Below are positions 25,257-34,148 of a stretch of DNA of 64,000 nucleotides, piece by piece. Numbering within the stretch: the first letter of the stretch is position 1; the number at the start of each line of letters is the position of its first letter. The translations under genes and the position numbers were made by a program. The DNA is from Lachnospiraceae bacterium. Its GTDB lineage: Bacteria; Bacillota; Clostridia; Lachnospirales; Lachnospiraceae. Location of the stretch: contig JALCRM010000005.1 in NCBI GenBank assembly GCA_022652545.1, positions 1 to 64,000 on the forward strand, in the 5' to 3' direction. The notes beneath the pieces are model-generated. The model did no database searches and was not told the origin of the DNA. It saw only the letters and a program-made list of their open reading frames with translations.

Positions 25257-27899
25257 TCAGGCTTTCTTCTCGGCTGCATGAGAGGCCCTGATGGCCGCCT
25301 GCGCCGCTGCCAGTCTTGCGATCGGCACGCGGAAAGGCGAACAGGAAACATAGGTAAGACCCACGCGGTGGCAGAAATCGATCGATGCCGGATCTCCGCC
25401 GTGTTCTCCGCAAATGCCGAGTTTGATATCCGGGCGTACCTTGCGTGCTTTTTCGGCTGCCATCTCGATCAGCTGTCCTACGCCGTTCTGGTCAAGGTGT
25501 GCAAACGGATCCTGCTCGTAGATCTTGCTCTTGTAGTAATCCTGCAGGAACTTGCCGGCGTCGTCGCGGGAGAAACCGAAGGTCATCTGTGTCAGATCGT
25601 TGGTGCCGAATGAGAAGAACTCGGCTTCTTCGGCGATCTGGTCTGCCATCAGGGCAGCTCTCGGGATCTCGATCATCGTACCTACATGATAGCGGATATC
25701 GGAGTTTTTCTCTTTCTTGACCTCTTCCGCCGTATCCACGATGACCTTCTTGACAAAGGAAAGTTCCTTCTTGTCGCCGACGAGCGGGACCATGATCTCA
25801 GGCTCGATCGCATAGCTTCTTTCCTTGTTCACTTCGATGGCGGCTTCAATGACAGCTCTGGTCTGCATCTTGGCGATCTCGGGATAAGTGACGGAAAGGC
25901 GGCAGCCCCTGTGTCCCATCATGGGATTGAACTCCCTCAGGGCGTTGCAGCGTGCTTTGACTTCTGCCACGGAAAGATTCATATCTCTGGCAAGACCCTC
26001 GATCTCATCCTCTTCGGTGGGCACGAATTCATGAAGCGGCGGATCCAGGAAACGTATCGTCACCGGGCGCCCTTCCATAACTTCGTACAGGCCCTTGAAA
26101 TCGCCCTTCTGGAACGGGATCAGTTCATCCAGCGCCGCCTGTCTTTCCTCGGTGGTGTCGGAAAGGATCATCTTGCGGATCTTCGGAATACGGTCGGGCG
26201 CAAAGAACATGTGCTCCGTGCGGCAAAGGCCGATGCCTTCCGCTCCCAGGCGCACCGCGTTCGCGGCATCGTCCGGCGTATCTGCATTGGTACGGACCTT
26301 CAGTGTACGAAAACTGTCAGCCCATTTCATCATGCGTTCAAAGTTGCCCGAAATAACAGCTTCCACGGTCGGGATATCGCCGAGGTAGATCTTGCCGGTG
26401 GAGCCGTCCAGGGAAATATAGTCGCCTTCCCTGACCGTAGCATTGCCAAGCGTGAAGCAGTGCTTCTCTTCGTCCACTTCCATATCGCCGCAGCCGGAAA
26501 CGCAGCAGGTGCCCATGCCGCGCGCCACGACAGCCGCGTGGGACGTCATTCCTCCGCGCATGGTCAGCACGCCTTCCGCTGCGTGCATGCCTTCAATGTC
26601 TTCGGGCGAAGTCTCCTGGCGCACCAGTACGACTCTCTGGCCGGCTGAATGTGCCGCGATCGCATCGTCGGCGTTGAAATAAACGCGGCCGGCCGCTGCT
26701 CCCGGAGATGCGGGCAGTGCCTGCCCGATCACTCTGCCGTTCTTGAGAGCTGTCTGGTCAAAATTCGGATGCAGCAGCTGATCGAGCGACTGTGCCTCGA
26801 TGCGCATGACTGCTTCTTCGGGTGTGATCATCTTCTCATCCACGAGATCGCAGGCGATCTGGATGGCGGCCTGCGCCGTCCTCTTGCCGCTGCGGGTCTG
26901 CAGGAAATACAGCTTGCCGTTCTCGATGGTGAACTCCATATCCTGCATGTCGCGGTAATGATCTTCAAGTTTTCTTGCGCTGTCCATGAACTGGCGGTAC
27001 ACATCGGGCATCGCGTCCTGCAGTGTGGTGATGGTCAGCGGTGTACGAATGCCGGCCACGACATCTTCGCCCTGCGCATTGATCAGATACTCACCGTATA
27101 TGCCCTTGGCGCCTGTGGAAGGATTCCGTGTAAACGCCACGCCGGTGCCGGAGGTGTTGCCCATGTTGCCGAACACCATGGCCTGTACGTTGACGGCAGT
27201 GCCCCATTCGTAGGGAATGTCATACATCCTTCTGTACGCATTGGCACGCGGGTTGTCCCAGGAACGGAACACAGCCTGGATGGCTTCCATCAGCTGAACC
27301 TTTACATCCTGCGGGAAGTCGGTGCCCATTTTTTCCCTGTAGATCGCCTTGAAGCTGGAAATGACCGTCTTCAGATCGTCAGCCGTCAGCTCGTAATCAT
27401 ACACATATCCCTTCTTCTTGCGCGTATCCTCCAGGATACTGTCAAAGAAGGTCTTGCTCATCCCCATGACGACGTCAGAGAACATCTGGATGAAGCGGCG
27501 GTAGGAATCATAGGCAAAACGGGCATTGCCGGTACTCTGTGCAAAGCCTTCCACGGAAACATCGTTCAGGCCCAGGTTCAGGATCGTATCCATCATACCC
27601 GGCATGGAAGCGCGGGCTCCGGAACGCACTGACACAAGCAGCGGGTTCTGCGTATCGCCGAATTTCTTGCCCTGCTTTTCCTCCAGCCATGCGAGCGCTT
27701 CAAAGATCTGCCTCTGCGTATCCTCATTGATGGTCTTGTTCTCGTTGTAATAGTCTGTGCAGGCTTCCGTCGAGATCGTGAACCCGTTGGGGATCGGGAG
27801 ACCGATGTTGGTCATCTCGGCGAGTCCGGCACCTTTGCCGCCCAGAAGGTTGCGCATACCTGCATTGCCCTCTTCGAACCGGTATACCCTTTTGCTCAT
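25257..27899 (-). CDS. ppdK: Pyruvate, phosphate dikinase
   Basis: The enzyme interconverts pyruvate, ATP and phosphate with PEP, AMP and pyrophosphate. In anaerobic clostridia it replaces or supplements pyruvate kinase. The 880-residue product has the nucleotide-binding domain at the N-terminus (GGKGAGLAEMTNIGLPIPNG). The swivelling domain carries the phosphohistidine in GGMTSHAAVVARGMG. The PEP-binding TIM barrel has GLCRTEHMF and the catalytic Cys in GICGEHGGDP near the C-terminus. Length is standard. The ATG at 27899 follows AAAGGG. It is monocistronic with a strong terminator; no regulatory kinase/phosphorylase (DUF299) gene is adjacent. Confidence 0.98.
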   Translation of the reverse strand: MSKRVYRFEEGNAGMRNLLGGKGAGLAEMTNIGLPIPNGFTISTEACTDYYNENKTINEDTQRQIFEALAWLEEKQGKKFGDTQNPLLVSVRSGARASMPGMMDTILNLGLNDVSVEGFAQSTGNARFAYDSYRRFIQMFSDVVMGMSKTFFDSILEDTRKKKGYVYDYELTADDLKTVISSFKAIYREKMGTDFPQDVKVQLMEAIQAVFRSWDNPRANAYRRMYDIPYEWGTAVNVQAMVFGNMGNTSGTGVAFTRNPSTGAKGIYGEYLINAQGEDVVAGIRTPLTITTLQDAMPDVYRQFMDSARKLEDHYRDMQDMEFTIENGKLYFLQTRSGKRTAQAAIQIACDLVDEKMITPEEAVMRIEAQSLDQLLHPNFDQTALKNGRVIGQALPASPGAAAGRVYFNADDAIAAHSAGQRVVLVRQETSPEDIEGMHAAEGVLTMRGGMTSHAAVVARGMGTCCVSGCGDMEVDEEKHCFTLGNATVREGDYISLDGSTGKIYLGDIPTVEAVISGNFERMMKWADSFRTLKVRTNADTPDDAANAVRLGAEGIGLCRTEHMFFAPDRIPKIRKMILSDTTEERQAALDELIPFQKGDFKGLYEVMEGRPVTIRFLDPPLHEFVPTEEDEIEGLARDMNLSVAEVKARCNALREFNPMMGHRGCRLSVTYPEIAKMQTRAVIEAAIEVNKERSYAIEPEIMVPLVGDKKELSFVKKVIVDTAEEVKKEKNSDIRYHVGTMIEIPRAALMADQIAEEAEFFSFGTNDLTQMTFGFSRDDAGKFLQDYYKSKIYEQDPFAHLDQNGVGQLIEMAAEKARKVRPDIKLGICGEHGGDPASIDFCHRVGLTYVSCSPFRVPIARLAAAQAAIRASHAAEKKA

Positions 27900-28051
27900 G
27901 TTTTTCCCTTTCTGTGCCAGTCCGGCACCACTTCATATGATCTGCCAAAACAGGAAGCAGGCCGGTTTTCTGTCCATCCGTCAGCTGCTTTCTGAATAAG
28001 CCCCTCTGCAGGACCTTCCCCGTTTACCGGCATTCTGCCGGGCGCCCGGAA
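27900..28051 (-). other. ppdK upstream region
   Basis: This 152-bp gap between ppdK and the glycerophosphodiesterase gene has no convincing sigma-A promoter. It holds a short hairpin CCGGCA-ttc-TGCCGG (28027-28041), which could end the upstream transcript although no T-run follows. A second hairpin, GTGCC-N5-GGCAC, lies close to the ppdK ribosome-binding site. Confidence 0.3.
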
Positions 28052-28975
28052 CTATGCTACATGTTCCCCTCCGTCTGCCTGCGCGGTATCTGCCGTGTCC
28101 GCCTTCCCGTCCTTTGTCCGGGTAAACTTTTCTTTCCATTCCGGAATGAAGCCGTCAAAAATGAAGACGTCGAAATTCTTCTTTGCATGCTCCAGCTGCT
28201 TCTGGCTTTTGATCGTCCAGGCCGCTGATTTGCAGTGGTACAGCACCCTGCACAGCACGTTGGAAGGATTGTCCTTGTATTTGTGGTTATACGAAACGAA
28301 GTCCGGCCTGGTCGCGAAGTTGCCGAGCAGCATCTGCAGGAAAAACACGCCGAAGAGCTTTCTTCCCCTGAATTCGCGATAGTGGATAAAGCCGTCAGAC
28401 AGCTGGCCGCGCATCACATCCGGATGCTTTCTCCGGTACCATAAGAGCGCCAGCGGATTGAAAGATTCGATACAGTAGATTCCTTTATAAGCGCGAAGCA
28501 GCGCGTCCGTGCCGATGCAGACGGAAAAGTCGAAGGATTCCATCTTGATCTCCACGATCAGCGGTACCCTGCCGTCCACCAGCTTCAGCACTTCCTCGAA
28601 AGTCGGTATCGTCTGTCCGCTGCCGCAAAGATGCATACCGGAAAGTTCCGCAAGCGTGCAGTCCCGGACTTTTCTGTCCTGGCCGCAGATACGCTGCAGC
28701 GAAAAATCATGAAAGACCACCGGTACATGGTCTGCGGACATCTGCACATCCAGTTCGATCCCGTAACCCTGTTCGACAGCCTTGCGGAATGCCGGCAGGG
28801 AATTCTCCGGCGCTTCCGTGGCGTTGTCAAACAGTCCGCGGTGCGCGAAAAGCCTGCAGCGGAATGCCGACCGATCAGGCCTGTGCAGTACCCTCGGCAT
28901 GATCATCAGCAGATAGAGAACGCCGAAGATGCCGGCAGCAATGAGAAGGATTTTCAAAGTCTGAATCGACAACAC
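28052..28975 (-). CDS. Membrane-anchored glycerophosphodiester phosphodiesterase
   Basis: GDPD enzymes release glycerol-3-phosphate from glycerophosphodiesters or lipoteichoic-acid-type polymers. The 307-residue product has one N-terminal membrane segment (about residues 6-25) and then the TIM-barrel signatures. These are FAHRGLFDNATEAPENS (catalytic His-Arg and Glu), GIELDVQMSADHVPVVFHD (metal Glu/Asp and second His) and VEIKMES. The C-terminal stretch has FVSYNHKY and the WTIKSQ segment typical of clostridial members. The frame opens with GTG at 28975; a TTG one codon later is equally placed relative to the AAAGGA site. It has its own promoter and appears monocistronic. Confidence 0.88.
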   Translation of the reverse strand: MLSIQTLKILLIAAGIFGVLYLLMIMPRVLHRPDRSAFRCRLFAHRGLFDNATEAPENSLPAFRKAVEQGYGIELDVQMSADHVPVVFHDFSLQRICGQDRKVRDCTLAELSGMHLCGSGQTIPTFEEVLKLVDGRVPLIVEIKMESFDFSVCIGTDALLRAYKGIYCIESFNPLALLWYRRKHPDVMRGQLSDGFIHYREFRGRKLFGVFFLQMLLGNFATRPDFVSYNHKYKDNPSNVLCRVLYHCKSAAWTIKSQKQLEHAKKNFDVFIFDGFIPEWKEKFTRTKDGKADTADTAQADGGEHVA

Positions 28976-29035
28976 TGATCCTTTCCTTAACGTTCCTTCC
29001 TGAATTGACAGAACCTTATTTCAAAATCTTATTCT

Positions 29036-29064
29036 ATTATACCCGCTGAAAAAATGCCGGTAAA
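29036..29064 (-). promoter_or_regulatory. Promoter of the glycerophosphodiesterase gene
   Basis: A perfect -10 TATAAT (29036-29041) lies 17 nt from -35 TTTACC (29059-29064) on the minus strand, about 60 bp before the start codon. Confidence 0.65.
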
Positions 29065-29099
29065 CAGGGAAAACGCAAGACAGTGTACAAATTTCAGCA

Positions 29100-30059
29100 C
29101 TATCTCCGCGCTTTGTCGTAAACCTCCCCGAGTGCCCGCGGGCTCTGGTTGTTTTTCGAGAAAAACATGAGCAGGATCAGCGTCAGCACATACGGCAGGA
29201 TCATGATGAGGTCGGAATAGGCGCTCGGCAGCCCCGCCATCTGTACCAGCTGATAGCCGGCCGATCTCGCAAAGCCGAAGATCATGCAGGCGCCCAGCGT
29301 CGGCAGTATGGTCCAGCTGCCGAAGATCAGCGCGGCGATGGAAAGGAAGCCGTAGCCGACGTACAGATCGCCGGAAAACTTTGCAAAGATCGAATAGGCA
29401 AAACTCATGCCGGCGATCCCGGAAAGAGCCCCGGAGACCATGACAGCCGTGAAGCGTATCCTGGCGACGTCCAGTCCCGCAGCATCCGCCGCGTGCGGAT
29501 TGTCTCCGCAGGCGCGCAGGTGCAGGCCGTAGGGCGTTCTGTACATCACGAACCAGGCGAGGAAGGCCGCCGCGACAATGATCAGCTCGAACGGATACAC
29601 ATCCGTGAAGAAAGCTCCGAGTACCGGGATATTCGAAATGCCGGGCACCGTATACCTGGCGGACACGCCCAGGTCGATCTTGTTGGAGGCTGCGCCGAAA
29701 GCCGCCTTATTGATCGATTTCGTAAGAAATACCGTGAGGGAAGTCGCCAGCAGGTTGATCACCACGCCGCTGATGACCTGGTTGGCCTTGAAACGTATGC
29801 AGAGCAGCGCATGCAGCATCGCATAGACTGCCCCGCCGATGATCGCAAAAAGAAACGCCAGATAATAGGCGCTGCCCTGCGGCATGCCGAAGCAGTTGAC
29901 CGCGATGTACGCGGCCAGCGCCCCGATAAAGGCACCCATGCCCTGCAGACCTTCAAGGGCCAGGTTGGTTATGCCGCTTCTCTCCGAATAAATGCCGCCG
30001 ATCGCCATAATGAACAGAGGCAGTGTAAAGGACATTCCGTCAATGATGATGCTGTTCAT
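29100..30059 (-). CDS. BMP/Nup-type nucleoside ABC transporter permease (NupQ-like)
   Basis: This is one of two inner-membrane subunits of a nucleoside importer. The 319-residue product is almost entirely hydrophobic with about eight to ten membrane segments. It shows the branched-chain-permease family signature around GIYSERSGITNLALEGLQGMGA and the conserved cytoplasmic loop LRACGDNPHAADAAGLDVARIR, which contacts the ATPase. In Bacillus subtilis the equivalent nupNOPQ system imports guanosine and is CodY-controlled; substrate here is inferred by analogy. Its start overlaps the other permease stop as ATGA. It is last in the operon. Confidence 0.9.
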   Translation of the reverse strand: MNSIIIDGMSFTLPLFIMAIGGIYSERSGITNLALEGLQGMGAFIGALAAYIAVNCFGMPQGSAYYLAFLFAIIGGAVYAMLHALLCIRFKANQVISGVVINLLATSLTVFLTKSINKAAFGAASNKIDLGVSARYTVPGISNIPVLGAFFTDVYPFELIIVAAAFLAWFVMYRTPYGLHLRACGDNPHAADAAGLDVARIRFTAVMVSGALSGIAGMSFAYSIFAKFSGDLYVGYGFLSIAALIFGSWTILPTLGACMIFGFARSAGYQLVQMAGLPSAYSDLIMILPYVLTLILLMFFSKNNQSPRALGEVYDKARR

Positions 30060-31183
30060 TGTGCGGCCTCCTTCCCCCGGTGCTGTTTTCTGGCTGCTGT
30101 GCGCGCATTCCGGAGCTTCTCTCCGATCTCCCCGTAAAACAGACCGCAGGCCGAGGAAAGCAGGATGACGGAAGTGATGACCGAAGCGATCTCCACTTCC
30201 AGCGTCTGCTGGGAGCTCATATAGGTCGCGCCCTTGTCTATGATCTGGATGACAATGGAGGCCAGGAAGATACCGCCCGGAGAATTATTCCCAAGTATGG
30301 AAACGGCGATCGCGTTGAAACCTACATCGGAAAGGGTCTTCGGTTCGATCGTCGCCACATAGCCCATGTAATATGTCACCCCTGCCAGTCCCGCCAGGAT
30401 ACCCGAGATCAGCATGGCTGTCAGGATGTTTTTACTGACATGTATGCCTGCGTAGCCGGATGCCCTGCGATTGGCGCCGACTGCCTTGAGATCATAGCCG
30501 AGGACCGTCTTGTCGAGGATAAAGGCAAGAAGGAGGGATGCGGCGACGGCCACGATGAATCCGAGCGGGATGTCGTATTTGATCCCGCTGATCTTTATTT
30601 CGCTGAGCGTCAGGCGGGATGCGTCCGACACAGGTCTGGACTGTCTCGAAATGGGATCCACGAACCTTGTCACGATAAAGAAGCTGACGATATATTCCAC
30701 GATATAGTTCAGCATGATCGAGGAGACGACTTCGTTGATGTTGAACTTATATTTCAGGTAGCCGATCAGTGCGCCTGCCGCGCCTCCGGCCGCCGCCCCG
30801 ATGAGAAGGACCAGCGGCTTGGCAATGCCCGCAGGCAGCGGACTGTAGCCCACGAGGACCGTGGCGGTGAACGCAGCCGTCAGCATCTGTCCGGAAATTC
30901 CGATGTTGAACAGGCCGGCTTTCATCGCGACAGCGACGGAAAGCGCCGCCAGGATCATGGGAGTAAGGTAGTCGATAAAACTGGACAGGTCGGAAAGCTG
31001 CGACCTGCCTCCCGCATATTTTTCCTTTTCCAGGAATCCGCAGCCCTGCAGCAGATTGTAGTAGGCGGTGAAGGGATTCTTTCCCAGTACGGCGATGACT
31101 GCCGCCCCGATCAGGAGCCCGAGAAGCAGGGATATCCCGGAGATCCGAAGATACTTCCAAGCACTCCCGCTATGCTTCTTCAT
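30056..31183 (-). CDS. BMP/Nup-type nucleoside ABC transporter permease (NupP-like)
   Basis: This 375-residue second permease partners the downstream one. An N-terminal cytoplasmic stub and first helix (about 13-30) are followed by the core with GLFNIGISGQMLTAAF, the family motif after the first periplasmic loop. The ATPase-coupling loop KAVGANRRASGYAGIHV is also present. About nine membrane segments can be seen. The ATG at 31183 follows GGGGGTG and lies inside the end of the ATPase gene (14-nt overlap), so the three cytoplasmic and membrane components are translationally linked. Confidence 0.9.
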   Translation of the reverse strand: MKKHSGSAWKYLRISGISLLLGLLIGAAVIAVLGKNPFTAYYNLLQGCGFLEKEKYAGGRSQLSDLSSFIDYLTPMILAALSVAVAMKAGLFNIGISGQMLTAAFTATVLVGYSPLPAGIAKPLVLLIGAAAGGAAGALIGYLKYKFNINEVVSSIMLNYIVEYIVSFFIVTRFVDPISRQSRPVSDASRLTLSEIKISGIKYDIPLGFIVAVAASLLLAFILDKTVLGYDLKAVGANRRASGYAGIHVSKNILTAMLISGILAGLAGVTYYMGYVATIEPKTLSDVGFNAIAVSILGNNSPGGIFLASIVIQIIDKGATYMSSQQTLEVEIASVITSVILLSSACGLFYGEIGEKLRNARTAARKQHRGKEAAQ

Positions 31184-32717
31184 GGTGTTTCACCCCCATC
31201 ATATATTCTCCGACCTCGTTCGTGGTCAGTTCGCCGGCAGGCGCCGTTTTCCCGATCTCGCCGTTGTAGATGACGGCGATCGTATCCGCCAGGTCCATGA
31301 TCTCGTCCAGCTCGAGAGAGATTAGCATAATGGCCTTTCCCTTGTTCCGCTCGCTCACGATCTGTTTGCGGATGTTTTCAATAGCCCCGATGTCCAGGCC
31401 GCGGGTAGGCTGCACAAAGATCGTCAGAAGCGCGTCCTGCTCGATCTCCCTCGCCACGATGGCTTTCTGCTGGTTGCCTCCGCTCATGGAGCGGACGACC
31501 GTATCGCCGCCCTGGCTGCTGCGTATGTCATATTTGTCGATCAGCTTCTCCGCATAGGAATCGAATTCCGGAGGCTGCAGGATCGAACGCACCGCAAAGG
31601 GAGCCCGGTAGTATTTGCGCAGGGCTTCGTTGTTTTTCAGGTTGAAATCCAGGATCAGACCGCAGTTCTGCCTGTCTTCGGGAATATACGCAAGGCCTGC
31701 CTCCGCGCGTCCGCGCACCGTTTCCTCGGTGATGTCCCTGCCGCCCAGTAGGATCCTGCCGGACGACGGCCTGACAAGGCCTGCCACGGCATCCGCCAGC
31801 TCCACCTGGCCGTTCCCGGCCACGCCCGCAATGGCGAAGATCTCCCCGGCATGGATGCAGAAGGAGACATTTTTTACCTTTTCGAAACGGTCTTCGTTAC
31901 GGACCGTCAGATTTTCCACCTGCAGGACTACTTTTCCGAAGTGCGCAGGCGGCTTTTCCGTGTCGAAGGAAACCTCTCGCCCGACCATCAGATTGGCCAT
32001 TTTCTTCGTGCTGGTGGCTGCGACATCGTAGACGCCGATCAGCCTGCCGCGCCTCAGGATCGCACAGCGGTCCGCCACCTGCTTGATCTCCTCCAGCTTA
32101 TGCGTGATCAGGATGATCGTCTTGCCGCCGTCCCGCAGTGTACGGATGATCTCCAGCAGCGAGCCGATCTCCTGCGGCGTGAGCACTGCCGTAGGCTCAT
32201 CAAAGATCAGGATCTCCGCTTCCCTGTACAGCATCTTCAGGATCTCCACCCTCTGCTGCACCGAAACGCCGATGTCGGAGATCACGTCTGTGGGGACGAC
32301 CTGCAGACCGTACTTTTCAGAAAGCGCGGAGATCTCCCTGTTGGCTTTTTTTATATCGACGACAGGGATGCAGCCGAGCACCTTGCGCACAGGTTCCATT
32401 CCCAGAATGATGTTCTCGGCGATCGTGTAATTGGACACCAGCTTAAAATGCTGATGCACCATACCGATATTCAGTTCTGTCGCATAGCTGGGCGATACGA
32501 TGTTCTCTTTCTTTCCGCGCACCCATATCTCGCCCTCATCCGGCTGATACATGCCGAACAGCATGCTCATCAGCGTGGACTTCCCGGCCCCGTTCTCGCC
32601 AAGCAGCGCGTAGATCTCGCCTTTCCTGACCTGTATCGAAACATCGTCATTGGCGACGATGTTCGGAAAGCGCTTTGTGACATGCTTCATTTCCACAATA
32701 TATTCGGTGTCCGACAT
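31170..32717 (-). CDS. BMP/Nup-type nucleoside importer ATPase (NupO-like, two ABC domains)
   Basis: This 515-residue subunit powers nucleoside import. Like sugar and nucleoside ATPases of the RbsA/NupO class it has two ABC cassettes in one chain. Domain 1 has Walker A GENGAGKSTL near residue 40 and Walker B ILIFDEPTAVLTPQE. Domain 2 is degenerate, with GVAGNGQVELADAVAGL in place of Walker A and a signature MSGGNQQKAIVARE. That asymmetry is normal for the class. The ATG at 32717 follows GGAGG. A terminator lies between this gene and the upstream binding-protein gene, so it is probably expressed at a lower level by readthrough. Confidence 0.93.
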   Translation of the reverse strand: MSDTEYIVEMKHVTKRFPNIVANDDVSIQVRKGEIYALLGENGAGKSTLMSMLFGMYQPDEGEIWVRGKKENIVSPSYATELNIGMVHQHFKLVSNYTIAENIILGMEPVRKVLGCIPVVDIKKANREISALSEKYGLQVVPTDVISDIGVSVQQRVEILKMLYREAEILIFDEPTAVLTPQEIGSLLEIIRTLRDGGKTIILITHKLEEIKQVADRCAILRRGRLIGVYDVAATSTKKMANLMVGREVSFDTEKPPAHFGKVVLQVENLTVRNEDRFEKVKNVSFCIHAGEIFAIAGVAGNGQVELADAVAGLVRPSSGRILLGGRDITEETVRGRAEAGLAYIPEDRQNCGLILDFNLKNNEALRKYYRAPFAVRSILQPPEFDSYAEKLIDKYDIRSSQGGDTVVRSMSGGNQQKAIVAREIEQDALLTIFVQPTRGLDIGAIENIRKQIVSERNKGKAIMLISLELDEIMDLADTIAVIYNGEIGKTAPAGELTTNEVGEYMMGVKHHEEA

Positions 32718-32771
32718 GATCGTTTGCCTCCGGCCCTCGATATGGCAGCTGTCTATATTTTATCGGAAACC

Positions 32772-32808
32772 AAAAAAAGCACAAGAGGGCTTCCCCTCCT
32801 GTGCTTTT
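32772..32808 (-). terminator. Terminator or attenuator between the BMP lipoprotein and its ATPase
   Basis: GCACAGGAGG pairs with CCTCTTGTGC (one mismatch), flanked by A and T runs. The minus-strand transcript ends in seven T. No promoter is apparent between it and the ATPase gene, so partial readthrough is expected. Confidence 0.85.
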
Positions 32809-32826
32809 CCTTTATGACTTTACGGA

Positions 32827-34050
32827 TCAGTCGAGACCTGTGAAGCTGTCCGGTTTCAGATCGTTGAAATTGGCGGCAGGGACGATCTCGCCGCTCTTGA
32901 CCTTGGCAAAGGCTTCGTCGATCTTGGAGATCGTGTCCGCGCTCAGCTGGCACCTGCCCTCTGTGCTGACATAGCCCGTCGAATCGGTATCTGCGCCGAG
33001 GAGCGCATTTTCACCCTTGAAGGTACCGTTCTTGATGTTGTTCAGCTGCAGTGTAACGTTCTTGTCCATGATCTTCAGGCCGGACGTCAGCACGATGTTG
33101 CTGTCGCCGTTTGCGCCGTCGTCATACTGGTCGACGTCGCAGCCGATGACCTTTACATCCTTTGCTTCCTTGGCCGCCGTGAACACGCCGTTGCCGGAAC
33201 CGCCGGCTGCCACGAACAGGATATCGCAGCCTTCGTCGATCAGGGCTTTGCCCACCACCTTGCCGGTGGCTTCATCGTTGAATGCGCCGATATAGTTTCC
33301 GCCGACTGCTGCGCCGGTCACATCCGTTCCTGCATAGGAAGGAAGTTCCACACATTCAGCCTTGGCTCCGCAGTGCTTCACTGCGTAATTGACGCCGCTC
33401 ATGAAGCCGTACTGATAGTTCACGTTGGACGGATATGCCATGCCGTTGACGACGGCTACCTTGCCGGTCTTCGTCTCAAGGGCTGCTGCCATACCTGCGC
33501 AGAAGCCGGATTCCTGCTCTTTGAATTGCATTGCGTAAACATTGTCGTAAACCTGTTCCTTGCCGTCCGCATCAGTCGGATAGCTGTCTACGAGGATGAA
33601 GTCCACGCTGGGATTTTCTTCAGCGAGGGTGCCGATCCCTGCAAACTGGAAGCCGCAGCAGACGATCACGTTGTAATCCGCTACGATATCGGAAACTGCC
33701 TGGATGGCCTTGGTAGTGTCCTCTTCCTGTACCGGTGTGACGGATGCATCGGGGTTCTCGGCGATGAAGTCCTGGATTCCCTTGTAGTTGTCCTGGTTGA
33801 AGGAACCGTCGTCGACGCCCGAAGGGGAACTGACGATCGCGATCTTCAGGCCGGCTGTCGCGGAAGTTGCCGCTGCCGCTGCTGCGGAGGTCGCTTCTGC
33901 CGCTGCGGAGGTAGCTTCAGCCGCTGCCGCAGAGGTTGCCGCTGCCGCAGAAGTCGCCGCGGCGCCTGTGCCTGTGGAGCTCCCGCAGCCTGCAAGCAGC
34001 GAGACCGCCATCACACAGCTTAATGCAATGCCAAGTGCGTTCTTTTTCAT
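32827..34050 (-). CDS. BMP-family nucleoside-binding lipoprotein
   Basis: This is the extracellular ligand-binding component of the importer. The 407-residue product has a lipoprotein signal peptide with lipobox LLAGC (lipidated C22). A 37-residue Ala/Ser/Thr/Glu low-complexity spacer (30-66) follows, then a periplasmic-binding fold of the BMP/PnrA class (ABC substrate-binding, nucleoside ligand). Recognisable pieces are KIAIVSSPSGVDDGSFNQ, VVNGMAYPSNVNYQYGF and a C-terminal INDEAFAKVKSGE-like stretch. The ATG at 34050 follows GGGAGG; a longer frame starting at 34113 has no ribosome site. It is first in the operon, with a strong promoter and a terminator immediately after. Confidence 0.92.
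   Translation of the reverse strand: MKKNALGIALSCVMAVSLLAGCGSSTGTGAAATSAAAATSAAAAEATSAAAEATSAAAAAATSATAGLKIAIVSSPSGVDDGSFNQDNYKGIQDFIAENPDASVTPVQEEDTTKAIQAVSDIVADYNVIVCCGFQFAGIGTLAEENPSVDFILVDSYPTDADGKEQVYDNVYAMQFKEQESGFCAGMAAALETKTGKVAVVNGMAYPSNVNYQYGFMSGVNYAVKHCGAKAECVELPSYAGTDVTGAAVGGNYIGAFNDEATGKVVGKALIDEGCDILFVAAGGSGNGVFTAAKEAKDVKVIGCDVDQYDDGANGDSNIVLTSGLKIMDKNVTLQLNNIKNGTFKGENALLGADTDSTGYVSTEGRCQLSADTISKIDEAFAKVKSGEIVPAANFNDLKPDSFTGLD
33853..33963 (-). repeat. Ala-Thr-Ser coding repeat behind the lipobox
   Basis: Codons for residues 30-66 of the BMP lipoprotein repeat variants of A-A-E-A-T-S and A-A-A-T-S using GCC/GCT/GCG Ala codons. The stretch probably forms a flexible tether; its length may vary between strains through slippage. 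Confidence 0.6.
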
Positions 34051-34120
34051 ATGTTTCCTCCCTGTGAACTTGTAAAGAAGTAAAGGTGGACAGTTGCAGA
34101 TCATTCGGAACACGACGTAA

Positions 34121-34148
34121 TTATTAGGACTGCCCTGTCATTTGTCAA
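34121..34148 (-). promoter_or_regulatory. Promoter of the BMP lipoprotein operon
   Basis: On the minus strand a perfect TTGACA (34143-34148) lies 16 nt from TAATAA (34121-34126); AATAAT at 17 nt is an alternative -10. The -35 lies in the last codons of the PHP-HAD gene. Confidence 0.7.

Noticed and set aside
27900-28051. T-box or riboswitch before ppdK
   Set aside because: Short hairpins are present but no T-box sequence, specifier loop or terminator was recognised.
34051-34137. CodY boxes upstream of the nucleoside importer and, at 48408-48615, the peptide importer
   Set aside because: Both systems are CodY targets in Bacillus, but no site close to AATTTTCWGAAAATT was found; the best stretches had about six mismatches.
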